Below, one piece after another: positions 22,335 through 32,844 of a stretch of 64,000 nucleotides of DNA. Position numbers and translations under genes: made by a program. Positions within the stretch are counted from its first letter, which is position 1. Every line of letters begins with the position of its first letter. Source of the stretch: Heterostelium album PN500 (taxonomy: Eukaryota > Evosea > Eumycetozoa > Acytosteliales > Acytosteliaceae); assembly GCF_000004825.1 (NCBI RefSeq), contig NW_008805063.1, positions 248,857 to 312,856 on the forward strand. The letters are read 5' to 3'. Under the pieces are notes generated by a model. The model did no database searches and was not told the DNA's origin. It worked only from the letters and a program-made list of their open reading frames with translations.

Positions 22335-23858
22335 TTAATAAATATATGGGATGAAACGATATTGAACACGTTTGCAATACTCGACCCAATCTTGTTTGTA
22401 TTTTTCTGCACATTTATGTTCGTCACGAAGACAACGGTGATAGAGCATACCAGAGAAAAAGAATGCGTAGAAATGTGGGATAAAGTGGTGGTAACCGCAT
22501 GACATTGTCCAGGTGAGTGCCATCATCATGTCGGCTGTGTAATGGAGCTTTCTGGCGAGACTGTACCATCCGTCGATGAGGAGTGGCGAACCGGCTTTGG
22601 TAATCATGAACTTTGGATTGCTGAGGACTGCCCATGGCAACTGTGGGAATGCCCAGGGACGTGGCTTCCAAATGCCGGCCAAACGCATACGGAAAGTGTT
22701 CTTCTGTGAGTTTACGGTATCGAAAATGTAGTAGCCAACGAGGAGCAGTACCAACATGAATCCGTTGACGAGGGGCGATCCTTGCAACATCTCGGGTGGG
22801 TGAGTAAGGATGTAGACTGGCTGGGTGCAGTAGACAAGTGGAACACCTGCCAGATTCCACCAGCAGAGCATCCATCCCCATTTCTCGTGGTAGATGTCCC
22901 AGGTCGGTGGAATACACTGCTCACCCTTCATGATGGCGTTGCAGTAGATTCCGTGAGCCAACAGGATGAATCCCATTGAGAATGTGACGTATCCGAGTTG
23001 CTCATACTGTTTGACGGCGCAGGAAAGAGTGATCAAGAAAAGCATGATCCACGAGACACGCACCTCTGCAAACATCTTGATGTCCAACTTTCCGATGCGT
23101 GGATTCAACCATGCTCCCATGAAGAAATCGTAGATAACATTGCCAGAGTTGTCTTGCTCGGCTTCACCTGACACGATGGCATACAAGTAGACGGCAATGG
23201 CAATGAGATCCGACGAGAGAACGGCGACAGTAGTAATTGGTCCTAGATTGTCGTAGATGTCGGTCAGCGGGAAGACTCCGGTGATGTGCAAAACAAACAT
23301 CAGCGGGATGGTTACGTACCAGGTGCAGAGCGCATTGCAGTGGTAGGAAAGATGCTTGCCATTCAGGGTTGGCAGTGGTAGACCGTCGATTCCGATGCCC
23401 GGGAGCGTCACGTAGAAGATGGCATTTGCAATCTGGAAAATCCAGTAGACTTGGATGGCGTAGGCAGTTGGGAACGCCTTTTCATAGAGAATCGAAAACA
23501 GCTTGTATCCCCACTCCTGGAGACCGGTGAGCGACCAACTCTCTGGCAGAATCAAAGCTCCACCATTCACATTGAGACAGGCGAAAAAGTAGAAAACAAT
23601 GAAATGTGAGAATGTCATAATGAGCAAACAACCAAGGGGACCGCCAAATTCATTCGGAACTCTCTTTACTATCTTGCTTTTCCAATCGATATTCTTGAAT
23701 TTCTCCTTGTTGGCCGCATCATTCTGAGATTTATAGGTTTCTATATCTGTAATAATGGGTGTATATTTTTCAGGGGTTGTTGAAGTTGTTGTCGATGAAA
23801 CCGAAGTTGTTGTTGAACTAACGTTTCCACGTTGTTTTACATCCGGAGAAGGTACCAT
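22335..23858 (-). CDS. ERG4/ERG24-family sterol reductase (delta-14 or delta-7 type)
   Basis: Intronless, 507 residues. It is a multi-pass ER membrane enzyme that uses NADPH to reduce a sterol double bond late in sterol synthesis. After a Ser/Thr-rich N-terminus of about 35 residues there are about nine to ten hydrophobic segments. The C-terminal catalytic signatures are clear: NLAGVPLVYCTQPVYIL, LLIDGWYSLARKLHYTAD and the family ending CGYHHFIPHFYAFFFSGML, followed by HRCLRDEHKC..KYKQDW and RFIPYIY. These place it in the LBR/TM7SF2/DHCR7/ERG24 family. The sequence alone does not settle which double bond is reduced. The likely pathway is synthesis of the amoeba membrane sterol. Confidence 0.92.
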   Translation of the reverse strand: MVPSPDVKQRGNVSSTTTSVSSTTTSTTPEKYTPIITDIETYKSQNDAANKEKFKNIDWKSKIVKRVPNEFGGPLGCLLIMTFSHFIVFYFFACLNVNGGALILPESWSLTGLQEWGYKLFSILYEKAFPTAYAIQVYWIFQIANAIFYVTLPGIGIDGLPLPTLNGKHLSYHCNALCTWYVTIPLMFVLHITGVFPLTDIYDNLGPITTVAVLSSDLIAIAVYLYAIVSGEAEQDNSGNVIYDFFMGAWLNPRIGKLDIKMFAEVRVSWIMLFLITLSCAVKQYEQLGYVTFSMGFILLAHGIYCNAIMKGEQCIPPTWDIYHEKWGWMLCWWNLAGVPLVYCTQPVYILTHPPEMLQGSPLVNGFMLVLLLVGYYIFDTVNSQKNTFRMRLAGIWKPRPWAFPQLPWAVLSNPKFMITKAGSPLLIDGWYSLARKLHYTADMMMALTWTMSCGYHHFIPHFYAFFFSGMLYHRCLRDEHKCAEKYKQDWVEYCKRVQYRFIPYIY

Positions 23859-24733
23859 TGTTCTACAATTTTATTGTTTTTATATTTCTATTTTTTTTTT
23901 TTTCCTTTCTTCTTTTTCTTTCCTTCCTTTCTTTTAAATAAAAAAAAAAAATACAAATAATTTGTTTATTGAAATAATTTAAGTTAAAATTACTCAAACA
24001 AAATTAAATATTAAGAAAAAAAAAAAGGATAGAATAGAATTGAATTGAATTGAATAGAGGAGAGATATAAATTAAAGTTATATATTTAAAAAAATACGAA
24101 AGGGGCAATGTAAGGGTAAACAAAGTGTGAGTGGGTGAAGTGCTGAAATTTTATTCTTTAAAATAAAATATTTTAAACATCTTAGAAATTGTTTAGATTT
24201 AGGGTAGAGAAGAACTCAGTGATAGGGGGTATAGACACGATGATCGTTGGCTAAGGTCACACAAAAAAAGAACTTCAAATTACCTACCTGGTGGTATTTG
24301 TTTTGTGCTTTTTTTTTTTTCATTTCAGTTTATCTTCTAAACAACTTTAGTTTTTTTGTGTGTGTAGAGTGGTGAATTTTTTGAAAGAATTCTTTGTTGA
24401 TGATCTTAAAACAATTTGTCTTTTATTCGAACCATGATCAGGCGCGAGTTTCAATCAGATTGATTCGACAACCACAAAAAAAAACACAAAAAACATGAAA
24501 AAACAAAAAAATTCACCCACTATTCGAACTTTTTTTGGGACACTTATTAATACCCCCAAACCAAAAACAATAAACAAATAAAAGCGGGCTTTTATTTTCT
24601 CTATTCGTGCAATGAAGTGTTGTTGTTATAGATTATTTAGTTTCAAACAGCACACATATACATTGAGATTTTATTTTTGTTTTTATTTTTTGTTTATTAA
24701 TTCACGTGAATAATTATTAATTCAATGTTATTT
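23859..24733. other. Intergenic region
   Basis: This is the 5' flank of the sterol reductase. A pyrimidine-rich tract lies at 23890-23936, and poly(A)/poly(T) runs lie near 24018, 24310, 24480 and 24528. A moderately GC-rich patch at 24225-24300 and 24430-24475 stands out, but I can assign nothing to it. Confidence 0.5.
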
Positions 24734-24880
24734 AAATGATATTGATAATAAGAGTAAAGAATGGGTTGATAAAGTTGAAAAAAGATCAACTCTATCAAAT
24801 ATCGATTGATAAAAAGTTAAAGGTGACCAAGTCTTTGAATAAAGATAGCTTGGCCAGTGCAATTATCAATTATATGGTAT
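24734..24880 (+). pseudogene. 5' fragment of the LRR/F-box-like gene family
   Basis: The DNA from GATAATAAGAGTAAAG to about 24876 closely matches the start of the genes at 25868 and 27934 (KKDQLYQISIDKKLKV, SLNKDSL), but the native ATG and first codons are missing. A one-base insertion near 24768 shifts the frame relative to the intact copies, and similarity stops after the SAP-like motif. It is a truncated, non-functional copy. Confidence 0.8.
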
Positions 24881-24972
24881 TGTATTCAAACACATTTGAT
24901 CAAATGCTGCAAAATCTATTGGAGTGGCAAGTGATTCTCTGATGTTGTATTGGTACAATATTTTTGCTATTT

Positions 24973-25598
24973 CTAATTGATTGCAATATATTGAACAATC
25001 AAACAATGTACCATAACTCTCATGTGGGCAGATCTTATTGGCTCATTGATATCGAGTAGGTATTGAACAACATCGAGATGTCCGCCAGTAACCGCACCGT
25101 AGTACATATTACTAAACTCTCTATCTTCTGATCTATGTTCTGCCAACCACTCAATCATATCAATTCGACCCATCTTGGCTGCATTATCTTTTTACCTCAT
25201 TATAGTGAAATCATTCTTTTCTACCCTCTGTTTACCACAATTCTCCAGTTTATCAGCCAAGTACTTGACAATTTCAATGTCTCCAGGTGCCACTAATGCA
25301 TTATAGTAATTCAAACTCTTCTTTGAAGTTCTTCGCAAATGTATTTGACTTTCTCCAAACTTCCATACTCCGCTGCATAATTTAAGATAATACTGAAATC
25401 TATTGATTTGTAGAAACTCGATCTTGATATCGGTTTGATCATATCGAGCAGATATTTCAATGTCTCGAAGCTTCCAGCTTTGATTGCTGCATCAAACGTT
25501 TGATACAAATAAAGGCAGATAGAATGATCGGTATAATACAGTTTAAGTTCATTTAAATAATAGTTAAAAAGGTAGTTTCTTTTCAATAATTTTTTCAT
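24973..25598 (-). pseudogene. Broken ankyrin-repeat protein gene
   Basis: Reading leftward from 25598, the first frame gives MKKLLKRNYLFNYYL and ankyrin-like units (TFDAAIKAGSFETLKYLLDM; ILNYAAEYGSLEKVKYICEE) and ends in a stop at 25311. Similarity continues in another frame with NYYNALVAPGDIEIVKYLAD, hits an in-frame TAA near 25197, then resumes with MGRIDMIEWLAEHRS and YYGAVTGGHLDVVQYLLDI until 24973. One frameshift and one nonsense codon within about 650 bases mark it as a pseudogene of the large dictyostelid ankyrin family. Confidence 0.8.
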
Positions 25599-25867
25599 AT
25601 TTGCTTACCCCAAATAAAAAATGAGTTATTAAAGGAAAGGTATTTATTTTTAGTGTTGGCTGACAAACAAACATACTTCAGTACAATAAAAAAATAGTAA
25701 ATAAATTTTAAGTAATAATTTGTTTTTTAAAATAGAGTAAAAACTTTTCCAAGAAATAGAACATCAAACAAATGTATTGAATGAATGAATTCATTGGTCA
25801 AACTTTTATTATTTAATGTTATTGAATTGTATTTTTTATTTTTATATATTATAATAAATAAATAATA

Positions 25868-27290
25868 ATGTCGAATTTATTATTAGATGTTGATATTAGG
25901 AGTAAAGAAGAGTTGTTAAAGTTGAGAAAAGATCAACTCTATCAAATATCGATTGATAAAAAGTTAAAGGTGAATAAATCTTTGAATAAAGATAGCTTGG
26001 TCAATGCAATCATCAAACATAGAGATGATCAGATCAGATTACAAAAGACATTGTTCGACGACAATCCTGCAATCAGATTCCATCGTGGTCATGTCGACTA
26101 TCGTTTACCTTTCTTGATCATTTCAAAGATATTTCAATATTATTGGATGTTGTGTACCAATCACACGAGTCCATTCTTCTCATATCGTGATGCTTTGACA
26201 ATCACTCTTGTCAACAAACAATTATATGGTATTGTTACCACTTTATTCAATAGTATTTTTATAAAAAAGAAGAATATTTCAAAAGCAATACAATTAAATA
26301 TGTAAGTAAATCTTCCAAGATATATCTTTTTTTCAAAGATGTTTATTTTAATTAATATTAAGTTTCAGAGATCCTCCAATTATAGACAATGAAATGAATA
26401 GATTAACAAGGACATGGTGTCCGATCAAGCACATAATTAAATTACATATTGACTACAAACTGTTAGAATCATTGGTAAACAGTACAGATATCCTTCACAC
26501 CAATCTACTCATATCCGTTGAAAAGTTACATATTACTTTGGATAAAGCAACAATCATATACAATTGTGATAGAAACATCAATTATATGATCTTCAAGAAA
26601 GTAGCAAACATAATGACGAATCTCAAGACACTCGTTTGTGATTCTATTAGGATTAGACAATCGCATATCAATGCAATCGCAACAATCAAGTCACTCAAAA
26701 AATTAGATTTAACAGACACGTTAAGACATCGTCTCGGAAATATAGAGGTGTTAGCACTCATGAAATTTCCATTAATGGACCAATTCAAATTACCAAGATT
26801 CGATCCAGTAAACATTCCAGTTTCCTTCAGAGATGGTGTAAAATCATTGTTCAATGTCTCTTTCTATAAACCAGTATCACCAAAACAACTTTTAGAACTC
26901 CCAAACTTGAAGAAGATCTCTTTTTACCAAACTAGACCCGACATTTTCAAATATTTCAAAGAATCATCTTTTAATGTCACTTATTTATGCTTCCCTTTGA
27001 ATGGAAATATCGATCATTGGCTTCCAATCATTGAGAAACTCATCAGTATCGAAACACTCGAAGTCAACACTCAATCGTTGGGTTCAAAGGGTCTTCTTAG
27101 TTTGTGTCGACAATTCAAAAACAGCATCTCACCAAACTATTCTCGATTCTATATAAAAGCATTCGATCACTTTGATATTTACAAATGTAATTTAGAAATA
27201 GAATTGCATTATTCTCATCAGAAATTGTATCCTAGAATTACAAGTGGTACAAACAACCTTAGAAAAATATATTTTGTTAAACAAATATAA
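25868..27290 (+). CDS. F-box/LRR-like family protein with N-terminal SAP-like motif, copy A
   Basis: Exons 25868..26301 and 26369..27290 (donor GTAAGT, acceptor TTTCAG, phase 2) give 451 residues. Residues about 12-50 (SKEELLKLRKDQLYQISIDK, then SLNKDSLVNAIIKH) look like a SAP/helix-extended-helix motif. The next part (YRLPFLIISKIFQYYW, then YRDALTITLVNKQLYGIVTT) has the pattern of an F-box. The rest has irregular Leu-rich repeats (MTNLKTLVC, IKSLKKLDLTD, LLELPNLKKISF). If it is an F-box/LRR protein it would recruit substrates to an SCF ubiquitin ligase; that is inferred. Copy B at 27934 is close, with the 3' 350 bases nearly identical. Confidence 0.78.
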
Positions 27291-27350
27291 ATTGAAATAA
27301 TATAATATAGAAATAAAGCACACTTGTTTTAAATGAGAACAAAATTTAAT

Positions 27351-27620
27351 TTAGTTAGAATTTGATAGTTCTTTGAGATCGTTTTTCTTTTTGATAAATC
27401 TGAATCTAGGTTTTATTGATCGTTGATATTGGTTTAGATTGTTCAATGGGAAGTTGATCTTTTCCAAAATGATTTCAATCATTTCAACATCGTCCATTTT
27501 AATATAATATCTACTATGTTTTCTTGGTTTCGTCAATTGATTGGCAAACTCTGGATATTTAGACAAGAGATATTGGATTTTCTCCATATGTCCTGTTCTA
27601 TGGCAAATAAGTTAACTTAT
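27351..27620 (-). pseudogene. Ankyrin-repeat gene fragment
   Basis: The frame gives an ankyrin-like start (RTGHMEKIQYLLSKYPE) and a second weak unit (MDDVEMIEIILEKINFP) ending at 27351. Upstream there is no start or further repeat. It lies opposite to and between LRR copies A and B, the same arrangement as the broken ankyrin gene upstream of copy A. It is a remnant of a duplicated gene pair. Confidence 0.6.
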
Positions 27621-27933
27621 TTTCATTATTTGTATGAACTGTTAAAACAAACAAACTAAATTTCTTTGGATTCTCTCAAATAAAAAATTTCCTTAAGATA
27701 TTGTTTTAATTTTTGTTTCATTTAATTTCTGCAAAGCTTGATAGTTTTTACAATAAAAAAAAACTACAGGCAATTATTTTTATTGTTTGTTTTCGTTTCG
27801 CAAAATATCCCAAAAGTAAAAACTTTCCAAGAAATAGAGCATCAAACAATGAATTGCATAAATGAATCTAATTTTTTTTATTATTATCAATTCAATGTTA
27901 TTGAATTGTATTATTTATATTAATTAAATAATA

Positions 27934-29335
27934 ATGTCGAATTTATTATTAGATGTTGATAATAAGAGTAAAGAAGAGTTATTAAAGTTGAGAAAAGATC
28001 AACTCTATCAAATATCGATTGATAAAAAGTTAAAGGTGAATAAATCTTTGAATAAAGATAGCTTGGTCAATGCAATTATCAAACATAGAGATGATCAGAT
28101 CAGATTACAAAATACATTGTTTGATGACAATCCTGCAATAAGATTCCATCGTGGTCATGTCGACTATCGTTTACCTTTCTTGATCATTTCAAAGATATTT
28201 CAATATTATTGGATGTTGTGTACCAATCACACGAGTCCATTCTTCTCATATCGTGATGCTTTGACAATCACTCTTGTCAACAAACAATTATATGGTATTG
28301 TTACCACTTTATTCAATAGTGTTTTTATAAAACAGATGAATATAAATTCGTAAGTATTGATGTCATAAACACAAAAAACAGAATAAACTTTTATTAATTA
28401 TTATACCCACTTTTAGTGGATACTTAAATTTGGAACCATTGATAAATAATGAATTACTTAGATTAACAAGAACATGGTGTCCGATCAAACAGATAACAAA
28501 ACTACATATTCACAATACAATGTTTGAACAATTTGTTAACAGTACAGATATCCTTCTCAACAATCTACTTACAACCATTGAGAAGTTACATATTTATGTG
28601 AATAAATCATCTTATAGAGACATCAATTATCTTACCTTCAAGAGTGTAGCAAGCAAAATGCCGAATCTCAGGACACTCGTTTGTAACAACGTCAATATTA
28701 GATACTCACTCATCAATGCAATCGCCACAATCAAGTCACTCAGGAAATTAGATTTGACACACACCTACAAAGTTCGTCTTGGATCTTTAGAGGAACTGGT
28801 ACTCACCAAGATGCCATTACTAGACCAAATCAAATTACCAATATGCGATCCTGTAAATATTCCAAATTCCTTCAGAGACAGTGTTATATCATTGTTCAAT
28901 GTCTCTTTCTATAAACCAGTATCACCAAAACAACTTTTAGAACTCCCAAACTTGAAGAAGATCTCTTTTCTCAAACTTAGACCCAACATTTTCAAATATT
29001 TCAAAGAATCATCTTTTAATGTCACTTATTTATGCTTCCCTTTGAATGGAAATATCGATCATTGGCTTCCAATCATTGAGAAACTCATCAGTATCGAAAC
29101 ACTCGAAGTCAACACTCAATCGTTGGGTTCGAAGGGTCTTTCTAGTTTATGTCGAAAATTCAAAAACAGCATCTCACCAAATTATTCTCGATTCATCATT
29201 CAAACATACGATCACTATGACAACGAGAAAAATAATTTAAAAATAGGATTACATTATTCTCATCAGAAATTGTATCCTAGAATTACAAGTGATTCAACAA
29301 ACCTTAGAAAAATATATTTTGTTAAAAAAATATAA
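27934..29335 (+). CDS. F-box/LRR-like family protein with N-terminal SAP-like motif, copy B
   Basis: Exons 27934..28349 and 28417..29335 (donor GTAAGT, acceptor TTTTAG, phase 2) give 444 residues. The N-terminal 130 residues are almost the same as copy A, the middle (about 145-270) diverges, and the segment from FNVSFYKPVSPKQLLELPNL to the end is again nearly identical, down to the DNA. The 5' flank is also shared (TTTCCAAGAAATAGA and following bases, 25746 versus 27824). This patchwork suggests recent duplication with later gene conversion or diversifying change in the middle repeats. Confidence 0.78.
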
Positions 29336-29751
29336 ATATTCTCTATTAACTCAATATTTTTTTTATAACTTATAAGTAGAAATAAAGATACCATTCATTT
29401 TGATATTAAGTAAAATATTATTGTTTTTTTCAATTTATTTTTTGATAATCCTTTACATTAATATTTATTAAATCTAAAACCATTTCCAACATTGGAAGTA
29501 TAAGAATCTTATGTTTCAAATGTTCATCTTTCTATTATCTACAAGCTTTTTTCTATTTCTATCTTTATTGTAAAAAGGAGATGGTTTTGTGCACGTGCAG
29601 AATGAAATAAATAATTATCTACATATAAATTAAATTTTTTTTTAAAAAATCTAATAATTTTAAATACTTTATTTTATATTTTTAAGTAAGTTGATTATAT
29701 AACAAATTAAAATATTAATAATTATAATTATTAATATTGATTCTATTAAAT
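29336..29751. other. Convergent intergenic region
   Basis: AT-rich DNA lies between the 3' ends of LRR copy B (+) and Hcp-like copy 3 (-). Nothing is recognised. Confidence 0.5.
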
Positions 29752-30834
29752 TTAGTTGTATCCAACAAACTTTCCATCTGATTTCTGTACAATAAAGGAA
29801 GTTACTGGTTTCAAAAACTTTTCTTCGTTGATTAAAATACCAGTACCTGCACTATACAAATTTTTGATGGTATCGACTGGAATTGAGAGAGTCTCGGCAA
29901 TGGTCTTCTTGTAGTTTTCAATGGTTTGTGGTTTTGGTGTTTTGAAGATTTGATAGAGTTCTGGTTCTTTGTGAGATAAAACTTTAGAGATGAGTTGGAA
30001 AGATCGATCTTCGTACTCGACTGCACTGTCTTGTGGTAATTCATATTCGGTGACGATTCCCATTTCCTTGAGGAGTGCAACTGTTGATGGATCGTGTGAA
30101 TCCAAATCGACCATCAAACTCTTCTTGGCAATCTCCAAAAGTGTCTTGCTGGTTCCTTTGGCACCAGATTTGTTGGAATAGAGTGTCTTTGAACCGGTTC
30201 CTTTCAATTGATCCCACTTGGCAACTTGGTAGGTTTCAAATTCACCGGTTTCCAAATTCAATCTAATATTCTTGATGATCATAATCTTTGCATTCAATGA
30301 CATGGTTTCGACTGGCTTTCCACCTGAACCACCACTGATCGATACATTGGTGATCTGAACATGATGCATCTCATACTCGATGATTGGTAAGACACGATTC
30401 GATGTCTTTCCAATGGCACGGAAGACAACGTGTGGAATGATTTCACCACGCATTGTCATATAGTTGAAAGTTGGTGAACGGTCACAAGTGAATTTGGTGC
30501 ATGTCAATTCACCAACGTGTGGAGCACCTCTCTTTCCAGCCTCAGAGGCGACATTGTGTGAAAAACTCATAATGTCAATCCATGGTGCAACAAACTCTTT
30601 GAATCTTCTTGAGATGAGTTTCTCCATTGGATCTACCTCTTGTTTTGCTCCTCTTCTTCCATAGTAGTTGTCATCGTCGGACTCGTCATTGTTATTGGCC
30701 AAATCCTCGTCATCCTCGGCTGGTGCAACCAATCCCATCAATGCATCCTTTTGATTCTCGATGGTTGGAATTTGATAGTCGTCAGCGTTGACATTGGTAT
30801 CGATTGGGATCCAGACGGCAATTGATTCTTTCAT
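29752..30834 (-). CDS. Hcp-like (type VI secretion tube-protein family) protein, copy 3
   Basis: Intronless, 360 residues. The first 255 residues are nearly the same as copy 2, including the acidic insert and the Hcp-like core (IDIMSFSHNV, MRGEIIPHVVFRAI, HHVQITNVSISGGSGG, ETMSLNAKIMIIKNI). A short stretch around residues 268-290 (EYEDRSFQLISKVLSHKEPE) differs from both other copies, and the last 50 residues are again conserved, ending GKFVGYN. It lies about 13 kb from copies 1 and 2 but keeps their orientation and promoter block, so the duplicated unit included at least 320 bases of upstream DNA. Confidence 0.85.
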   Translation of the reverse strand: MKESIAVWIPIDTNVNADDYQIPTIENQKDALMGLVAPAEDDEDLANNNDESDDDNYYGRRGAKQEVDPMEKLISRRFKEFVAPWIDIMSFSHNVASEAGKRGAPHVGELTCTKFTCDRSPTFNYMTMRGEIIPHVVFRAIGKTSNRVLPIIEYEMHHVQITNVSISGGSGGKPVETMSLNAKIMIIKNIRLNLETGEFETYQVAKWDQLKGTGSKTLYSNKSGAKGTSKTLLEIAKKSLMVDLDSHDPSTVALLKEMGIVTEYELPQDSAVEYEDRSFQLISKVLSHKEPELYQIFKTPKPQTIENYKKTIAETLSIPVDTIKNLYSAGTGILINEEKFLKPVTSFIVQKSDGKFVGYN

Positions 30835-31021
30835 TTTGTTTTGTTGTTATTATTATTTACAAATAAATTATTAAAAGATAAGATTGTTTGTTTGATTGAT
30901 TGATTTTTGTTTTAATTTTAAATAGATATTAAATTTTGTTTTTTAAAAAACACCCGTTTTAAATACTTAATCTATAACCAAAATTTAAAAATCAAGATAA
31001 TGTTGAAAAAAGATGATGCAA

Positions 31022-31107
31022 CTGAAAAAAATCAGAAAAATTCGGGTTTTGTAAAAGATTTTTTACAAATTTTCTGTTTTTGCATTAATTCCTAAATAAG
31101 AAATATC
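31022..31107 (-). promoter_or_regulatory. Conserved upstream block of Hcp-like copy 3
   Basis: CTGAAAAAAATCAG at 31022-31035 and CCTAAATAAGAAATATC at 31091-31107 lie 188 and 257 bases upstream of the ATG, matching copies 1 and 2. Confidence 0.55.
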
Positions 31108-31333
31108 TTTTTTAATACGTGTCTTTCATTTCTTAGTTTTTTTTTGTTTATTCATTAAAATATGAATATTCCTTGTATTTCCTATTTATTGATTAGAAGA
31201 AAAAAAAAAAAAAAAAAGAAAAAGAAAAAAGAATTTAACAATTTTTTAAATTAAAAGGTTATGATTAATGATATACATCTTTTAATTATAATTTAATTAA
31301 TTATTCGTAGTAGACAATACTATTGTTAAGTTA

Positions 31334-31378
31334 GTTTTGTTTTGTTTTGTTCTGTTTTGTTTTGTTTTGTTTTGTTTT
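31334..31378. repeat. TTTTG pentanucleotide microsatellite
   Basis: About eight to nine units of GTTTT, with one T-to-C change, lie immediately after the thioesterase copy 1 stop codon. Confidence 0.9.
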
Positions 31379-31965
31379 TTACATGTTGGCTCTACTAATA
31401 AATACAGTATGACTACCTTTACAACATACTTTCTTTTGAGCATTGTAAATGGTTGTATCGGTATAAACATATGCTTTGTTCTCTGCTCGTTGATAGAGTA
31501 TCGATTCTATTGTGATTGATTCTCCGACCGGTGCAGTTGCTGCATAGCTAATAGACATATCAATCGATACATTCGGTGGTAGATGTGATGGATCTGTACT
31601 TATAATTGCAATAGAACTTACAATATCTTTAGAAAATGATTATTATAATGATTATGATGATGATGATGATTATGATGATAAATAAAACAGATCTGTTAAT
31701 ATATAGTTAAAACTAAAGAGGATCTGCTTGTTTATTAATAAATAAACTTACCAACAATTGTAGCCATAGCACCACCATGCAGTGTTGATAAAGGATTACA
31801 AAGCTCATCTGGTACTGTCATCGTCATGATTACACGGTGTTTCTCGTGATCGATTGACTCTAACTTTAAATATCGCAACATATTCGAATCGAAACCATTC
31901 AAAGTTCTCCAATGATCCAAAGTCTTTATCAAAACCTCTTCTTTTTGTTGATTGGTTTCTGTCAT
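31379..31965 (-). CDS. ACOT13/PaaI-like hotdog acyl-CoA thioesterase, copy 1
   Basis: Exons 31965..31752 and 31626..31379 (donor GTAAGT, acceptor TAAAG, phase 1) give 153 residues, the usual length for a single hotdog domain. Visible family features are FDSNMLRYLKLESID, the active-site loop LSTLHGGAMATIVDIVSS (the Asp is restored across the splice junction), the central strand SIDMSISYAATAPVGESI and the ending CCKGSHTVFISRA. Such enzymes hydrolyse acyl-CoA thioesters to free acid and CoA, in mitochondria or cytosol. It is the first of three same-strand paralogs with an intron at the same position. Confidence 0.9.
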
Positions 31966-32307
31966 ATTACTTTCTTCTTCTTCTTCTTCTTCTTATCTGG
32001 TAACTAACTAACAATCTATCTATCTATTTTAATTAAAAAAAAAAAAAACAATCAAATGGATTCGGAAATTAATCATTATTGATTAAAGAAAAATGAAAAT
32101 ATCTAATTTTGTTTTGTTTTGTTTTACTATAATTAATTAATTAAAGTGATTACTTTAATATATATATATTGATATTTTATTATTTTAATTGTAAAGTTCG
32201 AACAAAACATTAAATGTTAAACTTTACGTATTCGCGAATATCTTATCTTTATGTTTTTGAGTTATTTTCTAATATAATAATAATAATAATATTAAACCTG
32301 TGAAATT
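31966..32307. other. Intergenic region between thioesterase copies 1 and 2
   Basis: It holds a CTT repeat at 31971-31995, a poly(A) run near 32036 and a TAA repeat near 32275-32292. No gene is seen. Confidence 0.55.
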
Positions 32308-32844
32308 CTAGAATTTAGCTCTGTGAATGAATTTGGTGTGACTGCCTTTGCAGCATACTTTCTTCTTTGAATTGTAAATGGTTGTATCTGAGAATGCTAA
32401 GTTCTTTCCTATTTTATAAACTAGTGATTCGATTGTAATGGTTTCGCCGAGAGGTGCTGTCGCTGCATAACTTATAGATAGATCGACACTGACGCTTGGT
32501 GGCATATTACTTGGGTCTGTACTAATGATTGCAATCGAACTGACAATATCTAATATAATATCTATCTATTAATATTGTGTTGTTTCGATCCGTTTTGTTC
32601 TATTACTTCATTTAGGTAACTTACCAACTAGAGTTGCCATCGCACCACCGTGCAGAGTCGATAAAACATTACACAATTCCTGTGGTACTGTCATAGACAT
32701 TATAATGGAGTTCTTTTCGTGATCGATAGATTCCATCTTTAGATATTTGAACATGACAGAATCGAAACCTGTCAAACCTTTCCATTGATCCAATAACTTG
32801 AATAACGCTTCCTCTTTCTCTTTGATATTCTGTGGTTTCGACAT
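32308..32844 (-). CDS. ACOT13/PaaI-like hotdog acyl-CoA thioesterase, copy 2
   Basis: Exons 32844..32625 and 32549..32308 (donor GTAAG, acceptor ATTAG, phase 1) give 153 residues. The active-site loop LSTLHGGAMATLVDIVSS and central strand SVDLSISYAATAPLGETI are intact. It is closest to copy 1, with the same length and intron position. N-terminal MSKPQNIKEKEEALF is short and charged and does not look like a targeting signal. Confidence 0.9.

Larger units (their letters stand above)
30835..31378. other. Intergenic region
   Basis: The left 280 bases are the 5' flank of Hcp-like copy 3. A poly(A)/purine run lies at 31198-31230. The right end is a TTTTG repeat adjoining the 3' end of thioesterase copy 1. 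Confidence 0.6.
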
